Assembly (NCBI GenBank): GCA_944323735.1
Contig: CALUTO010000007.1
Span: forward strand, 1-64,000
Direction: 5' to 3'
Source of the DNA: Candidatus Gastranaerophilales bacterium
Lineage (GTDB): Bacteria; Cyanobacteriota; Vampirovibrionia; Gastranaerophilales; Gastranaerophilaceae
DNA: 64,000 nt
Below, piece by piece: positions 59,126-64,000 of the stretch. The translations under genes and the position numbers were made by a program. How positions within the stretch are numbered: the stretch's first letter is position 1; every line of letters starts with the position of its first letter. Under the pieces are notes generated by a model, which was not told the DNA's origin, did no database searches, and was given only the letters and a program-made list of their open reading frames with translations.

Positions 59126-60456
59126 TGTTTTTCTAACTCCTCTATTTCAGAAATAATTTCTTCAAACTTCATCGCTCTTGAAGCTTTAAAAAGTATGGTA
59201 GTATCTTTTGGTATGTGTTCTACTATATATTTTGCAGCCTCTTTATTTTCATTAAAACAAACCGTCGGATGTTCGCAGGTTTCAGCAATATATTTTGCCA
59301 GTTGACCTATTGTAACAACCTGAACATTATCAAATCTGTTTAGCAATTTGCCGGCATTTTTGTGATATTTTTCCGCATTTTCGCCGAGTTCTCCCATATC
59401 ACCGAGAACAACAACCTTTTTGCCTTCATATAAACTTAAAAAGGTATTAAGAGCTGCTTTCATGGACTCAGGATTTGCATTGTAGCTGTCATTTATAATT
59501 TTATAACCGCCAATTTCTTTAATTTCCCAGCGTTTTTCTATAGGTTTGTATGCAGCAATACCCTCTGCTATTTTTTCCGGATTCATTCCCATTTTCAGTC
59601 CTATACAGATTGCATACAAAGCATCCATTATATTATGGTCGCCTCCTACATTCAGTCTGTAGTTCTGACAGCTAAACACAAACTCGCTGTATTCAGGTGT
59701 TCTTTTAAGTATTTGAAGTTCAGGCATGTCGAGACTCAAATACACAGTTTCACCTTTATATTTATTCGCATTTTTTATAAGCACGGAATTTTGTGCAAAC
59801 AACACACCTTCAGGATGTAGTCTGGCTGTAATTTCACATTTTGCTTTTGCAATATTTTCTACAGTTTTCAGTCTGCCTATATGAGAAGAGCCTGTGTTTA
59901 CAATAACAGCAATATCAGGATATGAATACTTTGACAAAAGTTTAATTTCATTCATTCCACGCATGCCCATCTCTAGTATCAAAACTTCAGTATCAGGCGT
60001 CTGGGAGAGTATCGTCTCGCACATTCCGATTTCATTATTGTGATTAAGCGGGGACTTATGAACTTTATAACAGCGTTCGAGAACTGCAGCTATCATCTCT
60101 TTCGTAGTCGTTTTTCCCGAGCTTCCTGTCACACCTATTACAACAGGGTTAACTTTTTCACGACAGTACCTTGCAAGTTTCAAATAAGCCACAAGCGTAT
60201 CTTTCACAAACAATATTACCTTTGCCGCAGGACATTTTACCCGTTTTTTTGAAGTAAAATAGCCTCTTGCTCCTTTTTCGACTGCCTGATTTATAAAATC
60301 ATGCCCGTCAAAATTTTCACCCTTTAACGGCAGGTATATATCATCAAAATTAATTGTGCGTGTGTCTGTTGATACGGCAAAACACCCTGCTTTGCTTGTA
60401 CATTTTAAAACTGTTGCTTCTGTTGCTTTTACAATTTCATCTAAAGTAAATTTCAT
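59122..60456 (-). CDS. murF: UDP-MurNAc-tripeptide--D-Ala-D-Ala ligase
   Basis: This 444-residue Mur ligase adds the D-Ala-D-Ala made by Ddl. The N-terminal domain has AVSTDTRTINFDDIYLPLKG and NFDGHDFINQAVEKGARGYF. The ATP loop is VIGVTGSSGKTTTKEMIAAV, followed by KSPLNHNNEIGMCETIL, LEMGMRGMNEIKLLSKYSYP and YKIINDSYNANPESMKAALN. It heads the minus-strand half of the dcw cluster and diverges from the ftsL/divIC-type gene over a 168-base region. murE is not in the window. Confidence 0.97.
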   Translation of the reverse strand: MKFTLDEIVKATEATVLKCTSKAGCFAVSTDTRTINFDDIYLPLKGENFDGHDFINQAVEKGARGYFTSKKRVKCPAAKVILFVKDTLVAYLKLARYCREKVNPVVIGVTGSSGKTTTKEMIAAVLERCYKVHKSPLNHNNEIGMCETILSQTPDTEVLILEMGMRGMNEIKLLSKYSYPDIAVIVNTGSSHIGRLKTVENIAKAKCEITARLHPEGVLFAQNSVLIKNANKYKGETVYLSLDMPELQILKRTPEYSEFVFSCQNYRLNVGGDHNIMDALYAICIGLKMGMNPEKIAEGIAAYKPIEKRWEIKEIGGYKIINDSYNANPESMKAALNTFLSLYEGKKVVVLGDMGELGENAEKYHKNAGKLLNRFDNVQVVTIGQLAKYIAETCEHPTVCFNENKEAAKYIVEHIPKDTTILFKASRAMKFEEIISEIEELEKQ

Positions 60457-60556
60457 ACTTCCTCTGATAAATATTACTAAAAATCAATTATAAATACAAT
60501 CTCCTTATCACGAATTTCTCGGACATTCTAATTATACACCATAAAAATTCATTTGC

Positions 60557-60584
60557 TTGTCAGTTGAGCTTTACTGATTATAAT
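60557..60584 (+). promoter_or_regulatory. Promoter for the ftsL/divIC-type gene
   Basis: TTGTCA (60557-60562) and a perfect TATAAT (60579-60584) are separated by 16 bases. Transcription from about 60591 argues against a translation start at the TTG at 60586 and for the GTG at 60625. Confidence 0.6.
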
Positions 60585-60624
60585 ATTGTTATGTGTTTTA
60601 GTTTTAGGAGGCTTCAAAGAGCAC

Positions 60625-60996
60625 GTGGAAAAACCCGATTTAATCCAAAAAACAAAAACAAAAAACAAAAAACGTAAAAATGAAATCCGTTTTTACTATT
60701 CATTTTTGACTATTGTTCTGCTTATATGTCTCGCGCAAATAGGTATAAGTGCTTGTAAAAATATAACTAAAAGCATAAGTTACCATGGAAAAATTAAAAA
60801 AATGAAAGAGTTAAACGAACAGGCATATGCTGAAAACCAGCGTCTCAAAGAAGAGCTTGAAGATTTTAACTCTATGAAAAGCCTTGAGGCTATTGCCCGC
60901 AACAATTTAAAAATGGCAGGTGAAAATGAAGTTCTTGTAATAATTAACAAGCCCAAACAGGAACCGCCTGAAGATACAAAAAAGAAGAAAAAATAA
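60625..60996 (+). CDS. FtsL/DivIC-type septum formation initiator
   Basis: This bitopic protein of about 123 residues has a basic cytosolic start (KTKTKNKKRKNEIRF), one hydrophobic helix (YYSFLTIVLLICLAQIGISA), then an external coiled coil (KIKKMKELNEQAYAENQRLK) and a C-terminal KSLEAIARNNLKMAGENEVL segment typical of the DivIC/FtsB/FtsL family, ending in a Lys-rich tail. It bridges FtsQ and the septal synthase. The GTG at 60625 follows AGGAGG by 13 bases, rather long; upstream in-frame TTG codons exist but overlap the promoter. A hairpin terminator follows. Confidence 0.82.
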   Translation: MEKPDLIQKTKTKNKKRKNEIRFYYSFLTIVLLICLAQIGISACKNITKSISYHGKIKKMKELNEQAYAENQRLKEELEDFNSMKSLEAIARNNLKMAGENEVLVIINKPKQEPPEDTKKKKK

Positions 60997-61038
60997 AAGC
61001 CCTCAGTGTCTAAATTCAATTGAGAGCTGTGATATAAC

Positions 61039-61070
61039 GGAACACGTTGGAAATGTTCCTTATTTTTATA
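61039..61070 (+). terminator. Terminator after the divIC-type gene
   Basis: GGAACA (61039-61044) and TGTTCC (61054-61059) form a 6-bp stem around a 9-base loop, followed by TTATTTTTAT. Confidence 0.65.
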
Positions 61071-61085
61071 CAAAAACCCTGCTTC

Positions 61086-61241
61086 TTATTTGAGTGCCAC
61101 GAGTTTATTCTTAATTCCCAGATCAGAATTAATCATTCTGGCACTGGCTATTGCCATAGATCTTCTTTTCTTCGCACCACGGAGGAGGAATGCCACACCG
61201 TCTGAAATATTGCTCGATGGTTTTTGCGATTTTTTTATCAT
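61086..61241 (-). CDS. 51-residue basic protein under a sigma-28 promoter
   Basis: The ATG at 61241 has AAAAGGGC five bases upstream. The product opens MIKKSQKPSSNISDGVAFLL, then RGAKKRRSMAIASARMINSD, and ends in KNKLVALK. It is strongly basic, has no cysteine and no signal peptide. A longer frame starting at 61283 is ruled out because that ATG lies inside the -10 box of a near-consensus sigma-28 promoter (61274-61300). It is therefore probably expressed with late flagellar genes. No family is recognised and it does not resemble the other 51-residue sigma-28 gene at 51.7 kb. It is convergent with the divIC-type gene. Confidence 0.75.
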   Translation of the reverse strand: MIKKSQKPSSNISDGVAFLLRGAKKRRSMAIASARMINSDLGIKNKLVALK

Positions 61242-61273
61242 TTTATGCCCTTTTAGTAAACTGTATATTACTT

Positions 61274-61300
61274 TTATCGGCATTCTTTTTTTTATCTTTA
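61274..61300 (-). promoter_or_regulatory. Sigma-28 promoter of the 61.1 kb small gene
   Basis: On the minus strand TAAAGATA, an 11-base spacer and a perfect GCCGATAA match the FliA/SigD consensus. Transcription from about 61267 gives a leader of about 25 bases that holds the ribosome binding site. Confidence 0.85.
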
Positions 61301-61432
61301 GAAATTAATCCAAAATTTTTACATAAATTAACATTTCAATAAAAATCATACATATATTGTAACCTTTTTGACTAATTGTTAAGTTTATAAGAAAATTAAT
61401 GTATATGCTTAGACTTGGGATTAGAGTAGTTA

Positions 61433-64000
61433 ATGTTTATTAAAGAAGTAGAGATTGATAACTTCAAATCTTTTGCCAACAAAGTTAATATACCGTTTTT
61501 AGAAGGTTTTACGACGATATCCGGACCGAACGGCTCAGGAAAGAGTAATATCATAGACAGTGTGCTTTTTGCGCTCGGTCTGTCGTCGTCACGTACATTA
61601 AGAGCCGAAAAAATATCCCAGCTTATCTCTACTCACACCAGAAGAAACGAAGCATTTGTAAAAGTGACTTTCCAGACAGACGACCCCGGCAACAAAGACC
61701 TGACAGTCGGAAGAAGAATAAAAAAAACCTCTCAGGGCTATAACAGCATATATTACTTAAACGACAAAATCGTCACCCTCTCCGATATACATGCTCTGCT
61801 TGAAAAATATAACATTACACCAAACAGCTACAATGTTATTATGCAGGGCGATGTTACCAGTATTACCGGCTGCTCTGACGGAGAAAGAAGAAAGATTATT
61901 GATGAAATTGCGGGAGTCGCTGATTTTGACAGACGAATAGAACAGGCTTCCAGAGAACTGGAGACAGTTGAAAACAGAGTTCAAAAATCCACGCTCATAC
62001 TGACAGAAGTAGATGCAAGGCTTGAGCAGCTCTCATCAGAACGGGAAGTTGCATTAAAATACAAAAAATTAAAAGAAGAAAAAACAGGACTGGAAAGCCA
62101 GATATCAACTGTAAAATACTTTGATATCAAAAAAAATCTTGAAAGAACACATGAAAGCATACTTGATGCGGATAAGAAGAAAAAAGAAGAATCTTCTAAG
62201 CTCAAAAAACTCGAAACCCAATCTCTGCAAGTCAAAGCAAAACTGGATGAACTCTCAGATCTCGTTAAAGAAAAGGGAGAAGCTGAACAAATTGAGGTCA
62301 AAAAGCAGGTTGAAGAAATTAAAGGGCAGATAGACAGAAAAGAATCTGCCATTACATTTGCGGACAAAAATATTCAGGATAACCTGAAAACTGTTGAAAA
62401 CGCAAAAAACGGTATCCAGAAACTTACGGAAAAAAACGAAAAAATCAAAGAACAGATTGAGCAAAAAAATAATGAATTAGCCTCTCTTGAAGAACAAAAA
62501 CAGGCAGAAAAAAACAAGCTCATGGAAATTTTACAGGAAGTATCGGGCTTGAGCCAGACAGCAGACCAGTATCTTGAACAGAGAAATGCTCTCCGTAAAG
62601 AATATGAACAGACAAAAGATGAAGAAACAAAACTTATCCAGAGTCAGGCACCTTTAGAGTCCGAGCTGAGTAACCTTTTAAAAGAACTGTCGGAAGCCAA
62701 AACAAAAGTTGAAGAACTTGAAGATTTCAAGAAAAATTTTGCGGGCAACAAAGATATATTAGAAACACAGGTTGAAGAACTCGGGAAAGAACTCGAGGAT
62801 TTCAAAACCATTCAGCAGAACACCCTGTACGAATTGGACAAAACAAAAAATGAAATAAATGATTTGAACTACAATATTCAAACAGCCTATCGTAAAATCA
62901 CTTCCATGGAGGCGCAAAAGCAGGCATACAACGATGTAAACTTCGGACGTGCTGTTGATACTGTTTTGAATGCAAAAATTTCAGGCGTTCATGCTACGCT
63001 TGCCCAGCTCGGACAGGTGGATAAGGAATACTCAACTGCTCTTGAAGTTGCTATGGGCGGCAGAATGGCTAACGTAGTTGTTGATGATGATGAAGTCGCG
63101 AGAGTTGCAATTGAAATTCTCAAGAGTGCAAATGCAGGTCGTGCTACATTCTTGCCGATGAACAAGATTAATAAAGCACCCCGCTCATTAAAACTGCCCA
63201 AAGAAAAAGGTGTGATTGATTTTGCAATAAATCTGATTGATTTCGATGATGAGTATTTGAATGTCTTTTTCCATGCACTGGGTGAAACGCTTGTGGTTGA
63301 AGACTATAATACGGCGCGTAAACTCATCGGTCAGTACAGAATGGTTACGCTCTCGGGTGAACTTTTTGAAAAATCCGGCTCAATCACAGGCGGTTCTGCA
63401 AAACGTACAGGTCTTAAGTTCAGCCAGACACAGGATGATGAGCTTGAAAAATATAAGGCAAGATTAAAAGAGTTTGAGAATAATTATGCTGCACTCGAGC
63501 GAAAAAAATCCGAACTGGAAGAAAAGCTCGATAAAGTCAGAATAAATTACTCAAATACAATGACCGAGCACAACAAAGCAAAAATGGAGCTTCAAAATCT
63601 GCTGAAAAATTCAGAAGAAAATGAAAATAATATTGCGCAAAGAAAACAGTTTATTGCAGAAACCGAACCCAAAATCCAAAAACTGGAAAAAGAACTTGAA
63701 AAGCTTGAAGAAAAACATATAGAGCTTAACGACAAAACTCTTGAGCTTGATGACAAAATTAAAGAAATTGAAGCAAAAATGAGCCCCGAAGAGCTCACTA
63801 ACCTGAAAAAACTTACGGAAGAATCAGAAAATATTATCAAACAGATTGAAGCAAAAATTGCGACAGGAAACAATGATATTGACGGATTTAACCGTGAAAT
63901 CGTATTTAATGACAGTATTATAGAAACACGTCATAAAGATATCGAAGGTTTGCACAAAGACAACGAAAATCTTGCACAGGATAAAATCAGATATAAAGGT
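61433..64000 (+). CDS. smc: Chromosome segregation protein SMC (partial, runs off right edge)
   Basis: There are 856 codons open to the window edge. The N-terminal ABC half has MFIKEVEIDNFKSFANKV and the Walker A GPNGSGKSNIIDSVLFALGL, then NVIMQGDVTSI and ERRKIIDEIAGVADFD. Long coiled coils follow (about residues 170-500), a hinge domain around residues 505-660 with GVHATLAQLGQV, ALEVAMGGRMANVVVDDDE and FLPMNKIN, and then the returning coil that begins after SGSITGGSAKR. The C-terminal ATPase half is outside the window. The hinge has the usual glycine-rich SMC features. SMC compacts and segregates the chromosome with ScpA and ScpB. Confidence 0.97.
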   Translation, partial: MFIKEVEIDNFKSFANKVNIPFLEGFTTISGPNGSGKSNIIDSVLFALGLSSSRTLRAEKISQLISTHTRRNEAFVKVTFQTDDPGNKDLTVGRRIKKTSQGYNSIYYLNDKIVTLSDIHALLEKYNITPNSYNVIMQGDVTSITGCSDGERRKIIDEIAGVADFDRRIEQASRELETVENRVQKSTLILTEVDARLEQLSSEREVALKYKKLKEEKTGLESQISTVKYFDIKKNLERTHESILDADKKKKEESSKLKKLETQSLQVKAKLDELSDLVKEKGEAEQIEVKKQVEEIKGQIDRKESAITFADKNIQDNLKTVENAKNGIQKLTEKNEKIKEQIEQKNNELASLEEQKQAEKNKLMEILQEVSGLSQTADQYLEQRNALRKEYEQTKDEETKLIQSQAPLESELSNLLKELSEAKTKVEELEDFKKNFAGNKDILETQVEELGKELEDFKTIQQNTLYELDKTKNEINDLNYNIQTAYRKITSMEAQKQAYNDVNFGRAVDTVLNAKISGVHATLAQLGQVDKEYSTALEVAMGGRMANVVVDDDEVARVAIEILKSANAGRATFLPMNKINKAPRSLKLPKEKGVIDFAINLIDFDDEYLNVFFHALGETLVVEDYNTARKLIGQYRMVTLSGELFEKSGSITGGSAKRTGLKFSQTQDDELEKYKARLKEFENNYAALERKKSELEEKLDKVRINYSNTMTEHNKAKMELQNLLKNSEENENNIAQRKQFIAETEPKIQKLEKELEKLEEKHIELNDKTLELDDKIKEIEAKMSPEELTNLKKLTEESENIIKQIEAKIATGNNDIDGFNREIVFNDSIIETRHKDIEGLHKDNENLAQDKIRYKG

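Noticed and set aside
1-64000. CRISPR arrays, tRNA or rRNA genes, insertion sequences, prophage or conjugative genes
   Set aside because: I saw no regular direct repeats with spacers, no tRNA T-loop/anticodon arrangement, and no transposase, integrase or phage structural motifs.

Overview
The window is AT-rich bacterial chromosome. It is densely packed, mostly housekeeping genes, with no rRNA, tRNA, CRISPR array, insertion sequence or prophage that I could see. The cell has a Gram-negative style envelope (KDO pathway genes kdsC and kdsD), flagellins, a type IV pilus retraction ATPase, a type II MurB and a cyanobacterial-looking HNH endonuclease. This combination fits the non-photosynthetic cyanobacterial relatives (Melainabacteria/Vampirovibrionia, probably Gastranaerophilales). 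That placement is an inference from gene content and style; no marker phylogeny was run.

Layout. 0-3.6 kb: a helical-repeat protein on +, then a minus-strand group spmA-spmB-solute-binding lipoprotein-small secreted protein. 3.8-7.1 kb: glyQ, an amino acid permease, a DUF1858 CxxC protein and a 47-residue gene. 7.3-12.1 kb (minus): kdsD-kdsC, a lineage-type hypothetical, speE and an OPA-family transporter. 12.3-14.2 kb: two flagellins. 14.8-20.3 kb: prs, gltX-bioG-bioC facing bioB-ruvA. 20.4-25.7 kb (minus): a hypothetical, ilvB-ilvN-DUF4127 and a divergent flagellin-like gene. 25.9-30.0 kb: murC-murB-ddl-ftsQ. 30.0-35.1 kb: a Slt-type lytic transglycosylase, a REC-histidine kinase, a 54-residue ribbon-helix-helix regulator and a lone sugar ABC permease. 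35.2-44.8 kb: HNH nuclease, endonuclease IV-like protein, formyltransferase, fluC, secD-secF-XRE, two tandem glucosaminidase-domain genes, cca and rsmE. 45-51.5 kb: flagellin, aroC-aroK-aroB, deoC, recO, pilT. 51.7-60.5 kb: a 51-residue gene, leuS and murF-mraY-murD-ftsW-murG. 60.6-64 kb: an ftsL/divIC-type gene, another 51-residue gene, and smc running off the right edge.

The most interesting signal is regulatory. Three well-formed sigma-28 (FliA/SigD) promoters can be read directly. One serves the flagellin at 45.0 kb. The other two each sit in front of an unannotated 51-codon gene with a good ribosome binding site (51692-51847 on +, 61086-61241 on -). These look like undescribed members of the late flagellar regulon. 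Other leads are palindromic sites shared upstream of two flagellins, a ribbon-helix-helix gene divergent from a kinase with nested inverted repeats, a division/cell-wall cluster split in a way that one inversion would explain, and a recurring N-terminal leader pattern on otherwise unrelated hypothetical proteins.
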